A DNA stretch of 64,000 nucleotides from Eubacterium sp. GTDB lineage: Bacteria > Bacillota > Clostridia > Lachnospirales > Lachnospiraceae. Position numbers and translations under genes: made by a program. Positions 12,301 through 19,800 of this stretch are shown here, in pieces. The notes under the pieces are model-generated. The model made no database searches. It was not told the DNA's origin and was given only the letters and a program-made list of their open reading frames with translations. The stretch's first letter is position 1, and each line of letters begins with the position of its first letter. The stretch lies in assembly GCA_024698585.1 (NCBI GenBank), contig JAILRB010000056.1, forward strand, positions 45,268-109,267. Reading direction: 5' to 3'.

Positions 12301-12462
12301 TATTCATATACTGTATTCAGAGTTGCAAAATACTTATATAACAATATTTTATCAAGCAATGCATATACTCATGACTTCTTGTACGAGAAGGTGTTGGCTT
12401 ATGTTGATCCATCATTTAGACCAGTTGAATACGACTGGAGTAAGATCATTACACATTTATAA
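9319..12462 (+). CDS. Secreted CotH-kinase-domain protein with carbohydrate-binding modules (1)
   Basis: The product is 1047 residues with a signal peptide (1-30, ending KAAQS). After it come a module beginning YDWSSVDYIG and containing VNIQ and VQGAG segments (about 35-140, related to the GH16 tail module), a Gln/Glu/Ser linker, a CBM4/9-like domain (173-310), an Fn3-like domain (330-415), a CotH kinase-like domain (about 428-790) and the shared C-terminal domain (870-1047, ending EYDWSK). CotH hallmarks visible are GGTIKLRGNST, KKWCLLANA followed by MMRNKLA, and GPLWDFDLSSGN at 707-718, whose WDxD is the conserved metal-site motif. CotH proteins are atypical kinases first known from the spore coat; secreted forms joined to binding modules occur in gut Clostridia. 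It starts 45 bases after the GH16 stop with no terminator between, so co-transcription is likely. The phosphorylated target is unknown. Confidence 0.88.
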   Translation: MGKKLLSIMMVLALMFTTMNYVPKQVKAAQSDVQNYDWSSVDYIGCDGSALAYVNKVKVAVVDNSQFDNYVNIQTGAATQPGIYMTFQGADFGDILLNGEPFTSYDVQGAGMWIHVAALGEYNDLVVKNASGATKAELYIYKSEVEEESGEQPSETQSEQNQSEARGELLPGLDQWNTYPAGAVISESGVTATVPAVTGGDNWTTQLVKNGIQLVNGKYYKASVTLTSSVARKFQLLIQNDAGNGAANWNVNNSETTFSVEANEAYTFTTVFQASSASNPVLFGIMMGFVAEASDEANVTVSAASLVEYDADPSQGGEQPSETQTPEPETFGAPKDLAAYNFYGNGKGYQVCFTESVDAVSYNVYMDDSDVLATVTKTDQYINASVFSAYADNALHTLAVEAVDAEGNVSAKSTTKVRVTTLTNSNNDPSDISRVYVVTNSDKKIEKSSKTKASLTVVSGDGAIKSVHYGGTIKLRGNSTSLADKPAYNISFNKKQEVISGVTKGKKWCLLANAYEKTMMRNKLAMDFGKKLGNVAAPAEHYSDLYIDGVYMGTFVISEPAENGRSEVSYNEDGDDVLIELEQNGKDESADGAAYYTTSRLGRRFACEDLADQVEELYKSGVTSQDAIANNLRQNYTKFSSMITTLNDFETDLVNSSSDAMLSHIDVDSFVSMYIVNELFQTVDFGYSSVKFYITYDENHVPTIHAGPLWDFDLSSGNSADGSCRTYNTFRGQNVNPWFSYLMKNNTFKNKVIAKYTAMQPTIQNIYRDNALGLSQIHQNEELMEASRIRNYSIAGWSESVADSAEYNIYNYSYSTVAPYSTYTYDQHIEYLTNWLKNRNEWICGQWGIDYTAYESEYNPNGTISEDLDITGYQMTSTYNGEEGRMGLRVIFQTEETVNGEVPVESGLVYGLDYDGSITENDVVVGSDSRFVASFDAPRQNKMSKQMGDSATASYYSMVMNTGQDNVSAAAFTTTYFVRAYAKMSDGSYVYSKVYSYTVFRVAKYLYNNILSSNAYTHDFLYEKVLAYVDPSFRPVEYDWSKIITHL

Positions 12463-12474
12463 AAGTTGATTCGA

Positions 12475-12503
12475 AACGCGGTTCGTTGGGACCGCGTTTT
12501 TTT
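12475..12503 (+). terminator. Rho-independent terminator after CotH protein 1
   Basis: AACGCGGT (12475-12482) pairs with ACCGCGTT (12491-12498), followed by a run of T. It ends the GH16-CotH transcription unit. Confidence 0.9.
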
Positions 12504-12538
12504 ACGTGAATTATAAATGGAATCCTTTCCCATTCTCG

Positions 12539-12567
12539 TTGCCACCGATATGAAAATGTGATACAAT
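12539..12567 (+). promoter_or_regulatory. Sigma-A-type promoter for CotH protein 2
   Basis: TTGCCA (12539-12544) and TACAAT (12562-12567) are separated by 17 bases. They lie about 50 bases before the ATG at 12616 and directly after the previous terminator. Confidence 0.65.
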
Positions 12568-12615
12568 CTATAGGCATTGAAAGGGTCGGAAAAAAGTGAA
12601 TATGGAGGAGATGAA

Positions 12616-15288
12616 ATGAGAAAAGCATTCAAAAAAGTGCTGTCAGGAATGATGGCTGTTGTTTTGATGTCTGCGAGTGTTACAATGTCCGACGTGAAAA
12701 CAATGAAGGCAGAAGATGGGATGACAGCAGTTCAGGAAGAAATCACCTGTGAACAGAATATTGTGGGCGGAAAAAATGCAGCAATGATTACTTCCGAAAG
12801 TGTAACAATTAGTGACGTGGAGTATTATAACTATGTCAAGTATAAAGGGATTAGCGCAAAAGCATCAACGGAATTAGGTGATGCCGATAATGCTATCGAT
12901 GGAAAAATGGATTCCCGTTGGGAAAGTATTCAGGGATTAGATGGACAGACATTGACCATTAATCTTGGAAATACCTATAAGGTAAAAAGAGTGTCGGCTT
13001 GTTGGGAAGCTGCATCTGCGAAAAAATATACATTGCAGGTGTCAACAGACGGAAAGAATTTCCAGGATATTACTGTGGTAGAGAGTAACATAGGGGAACG
13101 TACTGAGGAGTTAACCTTGTCTTCAGAAGTAGATGCTCGATATATCCGTTTTAATTGCGAGTCAAGAAATACAGCATACGGTTTTTCCATTTTCGAAGTG
13201 GGAGTATTCGGAAGTGAAACACAAAAAGAATCATTGACAGAACTGGATAATCTGGAAGTAAAGAACTACTATGAATATTCTGGGAAGTATATGCTTTATT
13301 TCGATGAAGAAACCGGAGCAACAGGATATAACGTATACTTAGATGATCAGGAAACACCGGTTAAGACCGTTACCTCTTCCGGTGACTATTTAGATGCCAG
13401 TGACGTAGAAGGATTAAGCGAAGGAACACATACCGTTCGTGTTGTGTCATTGGATGCAGATAACAATGAAAAAACGGAAGTGACTAAGGCCTTTACGAAA
13501 ATGGGAGACAGAGGTACTTACACTGACATTGCACAGGTATACATTTACACAGAAAAAGAAATTAACAGAGAGTATCATGCGAATAAGGATGTAACTGTTA
13601 CCGTTGTGGATAAGAAGGGTAGCAAGACAAAGGATTTGATTGCTACAAACAGTAATATTAAGATTCGTGGTAACACGACTGCAGGTGCTCCAAAGAAGCC
13701 ATATAACATTAAGCTTGATAAGAAGCAGGCAGTCCTTGGAATGGGTAAGGCGAAGAAGTGGTGCCTGTTAGCAAACTCTTTTGATAAGTCCTTAATGAGA
13801 AATTATCTTTCTTATAACTTTGGACGAGAAAATGGTTGTATCTATACCAATAACAACCGTTACGTAGAAGTTTATGTGAACGGAAACTTCCAGGGAAATT
13901 ATCTGTTAACAGAAGCAGTGGAAGCAAAGAAAGAACGTGTTAATGTAGATGCTTATGTGGCAGACAGCAATGATGTATTATTGGAATTAGGACATCGTTC
14001 AGAAGAAACAGATGTAGATCACTTTACAACAAACGTTCTCGGAACTACTTTTGATATTAATGATCCGGAACGAGGAGATGATTTAACTGATGAACAGGTT
14101 GATACAAAGATTGCCAATGTAAAGGCTTATTTGGAAGACTTTGAGCAGACCTTGAAGAGTCAGAATTATGACAATATTTTAGAGTACATTGATGAAGATT
14201 CTTTTGTGAACTTCTATATCGTAAATGAATTATTTAAGAATGTAGACTTTAACTTCAGTTCTACCAGATTCTTCATTAAAGGAGATAAGATTTATGCAGG
14301 ACCAATGTGGGATTTGGATTTATCCAGTGGTAACTGTAAGAGCACAATGTATACAGGATATTATGGTGCAGATGGGTTAAGCTATACCGGATATTATTGC
14401 CAAGATATGAACTGGTACCGTGAACTTCTGAAGAATCAGATTTTCATGGGTAAGGTGAAAGCACGTTACGAAGAATTACAGTATAAGATTCAGAGTATTT
14501 TCCGTGAGGATTCTGTAGAAGAAATCAGCATTGAAAAGGCAGTAGAAACTTATGGTGCATCTTATGAAAGAAACTATAAGTCAAAGGCTAAATTAGGTGC
14601 TGGTTGGGAACTGGACAATGAAGATGGTTTCAGTTTTGCGGCAGAAGCTGGTTGGGAAACATGGCAGGAACCAATTGAATTCTTAAGAACATGGCTTCAG
14701 AATAGAAATGAATGGCTCTGCCAAGAATGGGGCATTGACCCAGAAGTGGCTTATGAGGAAACAGAACCAAACACAGTTCATGTGGAAATCAATGGAAGCC
14801 AGATCAGTACCCTTTATGAAGGATACCGTATCGTTTATTCCGTAAATAAACCGGAATTGGTAACCAGCGTAGGTATGGTTTACGGATTAAGTGACTATGT
14901 AACCAATGAAGATATGGTAGTGGGCAGCACAGCAGAAACCGTTTACTCTTTCGAAAGTTCAGCAGACGGAGTATTATCTACCAACTTCAGCAAGAGAAAA
15001 AATGCACAGAGCTATGCAATGACCATGAAGAGCATCAAGAGTGCGGAGTTCTATAATACAAAAATCAGCGCGAGAGCTTATGCAGTATTAGAAGACGGAA
15101 GCATCGTTTACAGTGATGTGAAGAAGATGACAGTATATAACACAGCAGATTACCTGTACCAGAATCTGAAGATGAACAATCTTTCAGGACATGAGTACCT
15201 GTACAATGAGATTCTTTACAGAGTAAATCCTGCATACCAAAAGAAGGACTTCATTTGGAACAATGCAACAGCTCCAATGGAGGACTAA
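12616..15288 (+). CDS. Secreted CotH-kinase-domain protein with discoidin module (2)
   Basis: ATG 12616 is chosen because TATGGAGGAG lies just upstream and the protein then opens with a signal peptide (MRKAFKKVLSGMMAVVLMSA). The product is 890 residues. It has an F5/8C discoidin domain (about 69-199, with the usual SRWES segment), an Fn3-like domain (205-295), a CotH kinase-like domain (about 305-700) and the shared C-terminal domain (about 720-890, ending DFIWNN). CotH signatures seen are IKIRGNTTAG, KKWCLLANSFDKSLMRN and GPMWDLDLSSGN (562-573). It lacks the Thr-rich linker seen in the enzymes and the N-terminal module of CotH protein 1. It is flanked by its own promoter and terminator, so it is probably monocistronic. 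Confidence 0.88.
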   Translation: MRKAFKKVLSGMMAVVLMSASVTMSDVKTMKAEDGMTAVQEEITCEQNIVGGKNAAMITSESVTISDVEYYNYVKYKGISAKASTELGDADNAIDGKMDSRWESIQGLDGQTLTINLGNTYKVKRVSACWEAASAKKYTLQVSTDGKNFQDITVVESNIGERTEELTLSSEVDARYIRFNCESRNTAYGFSIFEVGVFGSETQKESLTELDNLEVKNYYEYSGKYMLYFDEETGATGYNVYLDDQETPVKTVTSSGDYLDASDVEGLSEGTHTVRVVSLDADNNEKTEVTKAFTKMGDRGTYTDIAQVYIYTEKEINREYHANKDVTVTVVDKKGSKTKDLIATNSNIKIRGNTTAGAPKKPYNIKLDKKQAVLGMGKAKKWCLLANSFDKSLMRNYLSYNFGRENGCIYTNNNRYVEVYVNGNFQGNYLLTEAVEAKKERVNVDAYVADSNDVLLELGHRSEETDVDHFTTNVLGTTFDINDPERGDDLTDEQVDTKIANVKAYLEDFEQTLKSQNYDNILEYIDEDSFVNFYIVNELFKNVDFNFSSTRFFIKGDKIYAGPMWDLDLSSGNCKSTMYTGYYGADGLSYTGYYCQDMNWYRELLKNQIFMGKVKARYEELQYKIQSIFREDSVEEISIEKAVETYGASYERNYKSKAKLGAGWELDNEDGFSFAAEAGWETWQEPIEFLRTWLQNRNEWLCQEWGIDPEVAYEETEPNTVHVEINGSQISTLYEGYRIVYSVNKPELVTSVGMVYGLSDYVTNEDMVVGSTAETVYSFESSADGVLSTNFSKRKNAQSYAMTMKSIKSAEFYNTKISARAYAVLEDGSIVYSDVKKMTVYNTADYLYQNLKMNNLSGHEYLYNEILYRVNPAYQKKDFIWNNATAPMED

Positions 15289-15308
15289 GAATTAAAGACA
15301 GTGAAGGA

Positions 15309-15335
15309 AGAGAGTTTGAAAGAACTCTCTTTTTT
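15309..15335 (+). terminator. Rho-independent terminator after CotH protein 2
   Basis: AGAGAGTT (15309-15316) pairs with AACTCTCT (15323-15330), followed by TTTTT. Confidence 0.88.
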
Positions 15336-15364
15336 CGCGGAAAAAGGGAAGTATGAAGGCAGTG

Positions 15365-15392
15365 TTGACAAAAATGAATACGGTGTTATAAT
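15365..15392 (+). promoter_or_regulatory. Consensus sigma-A promoter upstream of the Rpn-family gene
   Basis: TTGACA (15365-15370) and TATAAT (15387-15392), both perfect consensus, are separated by 16 bases. The expected transcription start (about 15399) falls right at the foot of the hairpin at 15401-15445, so most transcripts would be very short unless they read through. Confidence 0.75.
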
Positions 15393-15400
15393 CGGAATAT

Positions 15401-15445
15401 ACCGAAGATAAAGTTTGAATGGTAAACTTTGTCTTCGGTTTTTTT
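15401..15445 (+). ncRNA. Possible tiny RNA or attenuator: hairpin with U tract right after a promoter
   Basis: ACCGAAGA (15401-15408) pairs with TCTTCGGT (15432-15439), with an inner AAAGTTT/AAACTTT stem, and ends in seven T. This is a complete intrinsic terminator placed at the predicted +1 of a consensus promoter and 56 bases before the Rpn-family start codon. It could be the end of an abundant small RNA of about 45 nucleotides, or an attenuator for the downstream gene. I do not recognise an RNA family. Confidence 0.5.
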
Positions 15446-15500
15446 GTGGGGCATTTTCGTTAGGTGCTGGTCCTTGGACTTGGAGAGGGAAAGGAGTAGA

Positions 15501-16418
15501 ATGTCGGAAAAGGACATAACAGAAAAGGTGCTTATGAGTCATAACGACGTCTTTGCGGATGTCATTAATGGACTCGTGTTTAAGGGAGAACAAAAGGTTA
15601 AATCATTCGATTTGGGGAATGAGGTTGTACATGCACAATATAAGGCATCGGATGAAGTGATACATGAAGAAGAAAGAGATGTTGCAAAATACTGGGAAAC
15701 ACAAAGTGTAAAAATAGCTATGTTTGGCGTGGAAAATCAAACGAACGTTGATTCGTATATGCCACTTAGGGTTATTGGATATGATGGAGCGGTCTATAAA
15801 GAACAGTTGTCAATGGCAAATGAAAAGTTCTATCCGGTGGTTACAATAGTGCTTTATTTTGGAACGGACAGAAGATGGAATGGTAAGAAGAATCTTAAAT
15901 CTTATTTTGACATACCCGATGGACTGGAAAAGTATGTTAATGATTATAAGATTCATGTGTTTGAAATTGCATGGCTCACAGAAGAAGAACTGGCTTATTT
16001 TCACAGTGATTTTAAAGTGGTAGCAAACTTTTTTGTGAACAAACGGAAAAATAAAGATTACATCCCGGATGATGAGACTGAAATAGAACATGTGGACGAA
16101 GTGTTAAAACTCCTGACCGTGATGACAGGAGACAGAAGATACGAAAGAATATTAAGTAAGGGAGATGGGAAAGAGGTGCGTAGAATGTGTGATGTGGCAG
16201 AAAGACTTGAACAGATGGGGATTGAAAAAGGACTCAAGGAGGGGATTAGCCAAGGAATCAGCCAAGGAATCAGCCAGGGAATCAAAGAGGCTAGGACTGT
16301 GGATATTGCCATTTTAAAATCATTGAAAAAGGGAATGACGATTGAAGAAATATCGAAGGGTCAAGATGTTGAATTGGAAGAGGTTCGGAAAATTGCAGAG
16401 GCGTTAATGGAAGAGTAG
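15501..16418 (+). CDS. Rpn-family recombination-promoting nuclease / putative transposase (PD-(D/E)XK)
   Basis: ATG 15501 follows AAAGGAGTAGA and gives 305 residues. The sequence resembles the Rpn/PDDEXK transposase-like family common in many copies in Lachnospiraceae. Visible family features are an N-terminal HNDVFADVINGLVF stretch, a central region with a conserved TIVLYFG strand and WNGKKNLKSYFD, and a C-terminal helical tail. The tail has a run of GISQ repeats (GISQGISQGISQGI, about residues 247-260), encoded by near-identical 12-bp DNA units, followed by a short helix-turn-helix-like end. Rpn proteins are DNA endonucleases linked to recA-independent recombination, but the role of clostridial copies is not settled. 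It is a stand-alone gene between a promoter/hairpin and a terminator, with no mobile-element ends seen. Confidence 0.8.
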   Translation: MSEKDITEKVLMSHNDVFADVINGLVFKGEQKVKSFDLGNEVVHAQYKASDEVIHEEERDVAKYWETQSVKIAMFGVENQTNVDSYMPLRVIGYDGAVYKEQLSMANEKFYPVVTIVLYFGTDRRWNGKKNLKSYFDIPDGLEKYVNDYKIHVFEIAWLTEEELAYFHSDFKVVANFFVNKRKNKDYIPDDETEIEHVDEVLKLLTVMTGDRRYERILSKGDGKEVRRMCDVAERLEQMGIEKGLKEGISQGISQGISQGIKEARTVDIAILKSLKKGMTIEEISKGQDVELEEVRKIAEALMEE

Positions 16419-16442
16419 CCGGAAGGAAAATAATGATGAGGG

Positions 16443-16477
16443 AAGGTTAGTGGACGTTTTGTTTGCTGACCTTTTTT
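16443..16477 (+). terminator. Rho-independent terminator after the Rpn-family gene
   Basis: AAGGTTAG (16443-16450) pairs with CTGACCTT (16466-16473, one mismatched pair) and runs into a stretch of T. Confidence 0.75.
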
Positions 16478-16680
16478 GATAAAAAAATGATGGAAATGTG
16501 AACGATAACAAGTGGTGGAATGTAAATGTGTATAAAACATACAGATGTATAAACATGTAAAGAAATTATATTGCTGAACCGTTTCAATTTCGTTGAAAAA
16601 ACGTGGGTTAGATGTTAAACTAATTATGATAGACTTAGTATACTTTGGTGGAGTGCACCCTTTTTTAAAAAGAGGAGAAA

Positions 16681-16698
16681 ATGAAAGAAATAATTTGA
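16681..16698 (+). other. Five-codon leader ORF (MKEII)
   Basis: ATG AAA GAA ATA ATT TGA follows AGAGGAGAAA directly. The ribosome site is as strong as those of real genes here, although the ATG comes close behind it. It could be a translated leader peptide controlling the structured leader that begins 20 bases downstream. No amino-acid bias comparable with a classical attenuator is evident in five codons. Confidence 0.35.
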
Positions 16699-16717
16699 AG
16701 AGAAAAGGGGGCATTGG

Positions 16718-16788
16718 TAGACTTTTGGTTCAATTAGCAGCAGGTCGGAAAAAAAGTCTGGCAGGGTGCTAATTGAATCGGGAGTCTA
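16718..16788 (+). ncRNA. Long stem in the leader of the giant gene, possible cis-regulatory RNA
   Basis: TTCAATTAGCA (16729-16739) pairs perfectly with TGCTAATTGAA (16767-16777), and TAGACT (16718-16723) pairs with AGTCTA (16783-16788) outside it. The inner loop is about 27 bases and contains GGTCGG-A7-GT. I compared it from memory with c-di-GMP, preQ1, cobalamin and T-box consensus cores and found no match. It is a candidate orphan regulatory RNA. Confidence 0.4.
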
Positions 16789-16865
16789 AATTCGAAGGGA
16801 ATGTAATAGACTTCAGAAATGCCGAAGTTTGTGGTCTAAATAATAAAAGGAAAGGAAGAAAAACT

Positions 16866-19800
16866 ATGAAAGGAACAATGAAGAAATTTATTTCTGTAGT
16901 TCTTACATTGGCTATGATTGTAACCGGATTACAGTATAGTCCGAGGACTACGGTAAGTGCGGCTCAACCCGATTGGTCTAGTATCGAGTGGGCCGGTGAT
17001 GGCGCAGGCGGTGGAGCTTATTCAAATAAATATAAGTTTTACGGAACCAATGCATCGTTGGTAAATATTCAACACCCGGGTTTTGCATCAGAAGCGGGAC
17101 TATATGTTACATTTCCGGCAGGAATATCTGCATGTAGTTTGTCGGGCTATGACGTTCAGGGAGCAGGTATTATAATTTATTTGTCTAATTTTACTCAGCA
17201 GGTTACCGAGTTTACGGTAACACAGGGGGGGAATGTAGAGACCTGTTATGTATATTACGCAGATGGAGTGGCGGAAACTACAACAGAGGCTACTACACCG
17301 GAGGTAACTACAGCAACTCCGGAGACAACTACAGTAGCTCCGGAAACAACAACCGAAGAAACGACAGAAGCTCCGTTAAATTGGCAGACAGATGCGAATT
17401 TGACAGCTTACTTTGGTAGTGGAGCAAGATATGCATATGTAACATCAAATCCTGGAAATGGTGATGACAAGTTCCTGGGTGGTAATTTCACGTTTAATGC
17501 AAGTAATATGAACTGCACAACAGGGGCATATGGTAATTCCCAGACATATACCTTTAATGGCAAAGTAATTAACACATCTAGTGAGTCATATGCATTAGGA
17601 GAAAATATTGCTTACGCAGATTTTAATCCGGGAATGAATACTGCCGTATTCATTGGACATTATACAGCAGGTGAAAGCGATATTGATGTCACCTGTACGA
17701 TGTATATTGATGTTCCGAATAAACCAATGGGACTTTCAATAAATGACTATTCAGAATATACAGGAAAATATATCGCAAAATTTAAAGAAGCTAATGATGT
17801 CGAAAACTACAAAGTTTATGTAGATGGTGTTGCTACTAGTATTGAACTTGGCGGTAGTGGAGATTACTTTACCGTTGCTGAATTAAATGATGCAGGATAT
17901 TCAGCAGATACATATGCGATTACTATTACAGGTGTAGATGCTGAGGACGTTGAAACTCCGGTTTCAAATTCTGTATCTGTTAGTGTTCCGGCAACTGCAG
18001 GAACAAATGGAGATATTGCACAGATTTACATTCAGACAGATAACACAAATCTTTCTCCGACACCACAGGATGGAAAAGAAACAATGTTAAAGACTCCTCA
18101 CGACAAACAGGAAGCAGCAATTACTGTTGTTGATAAGGATGGAGGAAATAGTGCATATACAGTTTTTGAAGATCTTCCAAAAACTACTGTTAAGGTACGT
18201 GGAAATTCTACAGCCGGAGCAGTTAAGAAGGCGTATAATATTACGTTTGGTTCAGGAAAAGATTTATTTGGTTTAGATGGTTCAGCAAAGTCGGCTAAGA
18301 AGTGGAGTCTTCTTGCAAACGCATTTGATAAATCATTAATCCGTAACTATTTAGGATTTGATATTGCACATCATATGTGGGCTAATGGAACTACACCGGA
18401 CTACAATAGCCAGTGTAAATTTGTCGACTTGTATTTCAATGGAGTATATTTAGGTAACTATTTGCTTATTGAATCTGTTGAAACAGGTGCAGGACGAGTA
18501 AATATTGATTCTGAAAATTCTGAAACATACAATAGTGAAGCGTTATTGGAATTAGAAGAAATCCATGCAATCGGTGAAGAAGCTCATTTTACAACAACCA
18601 GATATAATCAGACATTTATCTTTGGCTCGCCGGAAGTTGTAAAGGATATTGGAAATAATGCAGAATTCTTTGCTCAAAAGCAAACAGATGTAGCAGGATT
18701 CTTTAACGATTTTGAAACAGATTTATATAATGAAGATTGGACAGCAATACAGGCAGATATTGACGTTGAGTCTTTTGTAAAACTCTATGTTCTTAATGAA
18801 ATTATGACTACAAAGGACTTTAATCAGAGTTCTACTAGATTCTATGTTCATAATGGAAAGATTTACGGTGGTCCAATTTGGGATATGGATTATTCAAGTG
18901 ATAATAACTTAGATCATCCGGCATACACGGCAGAATACCAGATTGATGCGCCAGGTCATTCTATGCCTTGGTTTGAACATTTAATGGATATACCAGAGTT
19001 TAAAGCGTTGGTAGTAGCAGAATATAAATCAATTCGTTCCTATGTTATGAGCTTGTATGCAGACAATGGCGTTATCGATACCTTGTTAAGTAGTATTTCA
19101 GGTTCAGCAACCAGAAACTATACTGCAACTGCCAATGGTGGAGCAGGATGGTCGATTGATACAGCGGATACCGGTGATTCATACGGATATATGCAGATGA
19201 TTGCTAATGGTGTTGCAGGAGCAACTGCTTACACAAGTTACAATGCTGTAAATGATTCTACCAGTGCTGTAGCTCAGGTTAAAAATTATTTCGAACATAG
19301 AATTGCAGGCTTAGATGAAACATGGAATGTTTCTTATGAAGCAAGCGTTTCAACAGAAAATGATGAAGTGGTTGTATCTTGGGACGCAATGGAAGGTGCA
19401 ACAGGATATCGTTTGACATTCTTAGGAAAATATACAGCACCTGTATCCCCTACACCATTATTGGCAGCAAATCCGCTGATGGCTGTTCAGCAGATTGCAG
19501 ATGACTACACAACACAGACTGTAGATGTTTCTGCAAGTGCTACAAGTTATAACTTGACGGATGCCGGATATGAAGTAGAGGATGGAACTGACATTACTGT
19601 GGCTTATAGCACGGATAATGGAAACACTTATACTACATTGGCGTCAGCTCAGTATAATGCAGCTCCAGCAGAACAGGGATATGAAAATATTACTGTAAAT
19701 GCTAGAGCGGAAAATTACAAAATATTTGCAAATTGGACCAATCCAGACGGAACAGCGCATAGTTATGCATATATAAATAGTGTTTCAGCTGGTAATGGTG

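Larger units (their letters stand above)
16478..16865 (+). promoter_or_regulatory. Long leader of the giant CotH gene
   Basis: About 390 bases hold no sizeable gene. They contain a small GGTG/CACC hairpin with a T run (about 16644-16667), a five-codon ORF with a good ribosome site (16681-16698), a long imperfect stem (16718-16788), and GGAAAGG before the start codon at 16866. I could not identify a confident promoter. Together these look like a regulated leader rather than spacer DNA. Confidence 0.5.

Noticed and set aside
16718..16788. Known riboswitch (c-di-GMP, cobalamin or preQ1) before the giant gene
   Set aside because: The stems are real, but none of the conserved cores I know is present; kept only as an unnamed structure.
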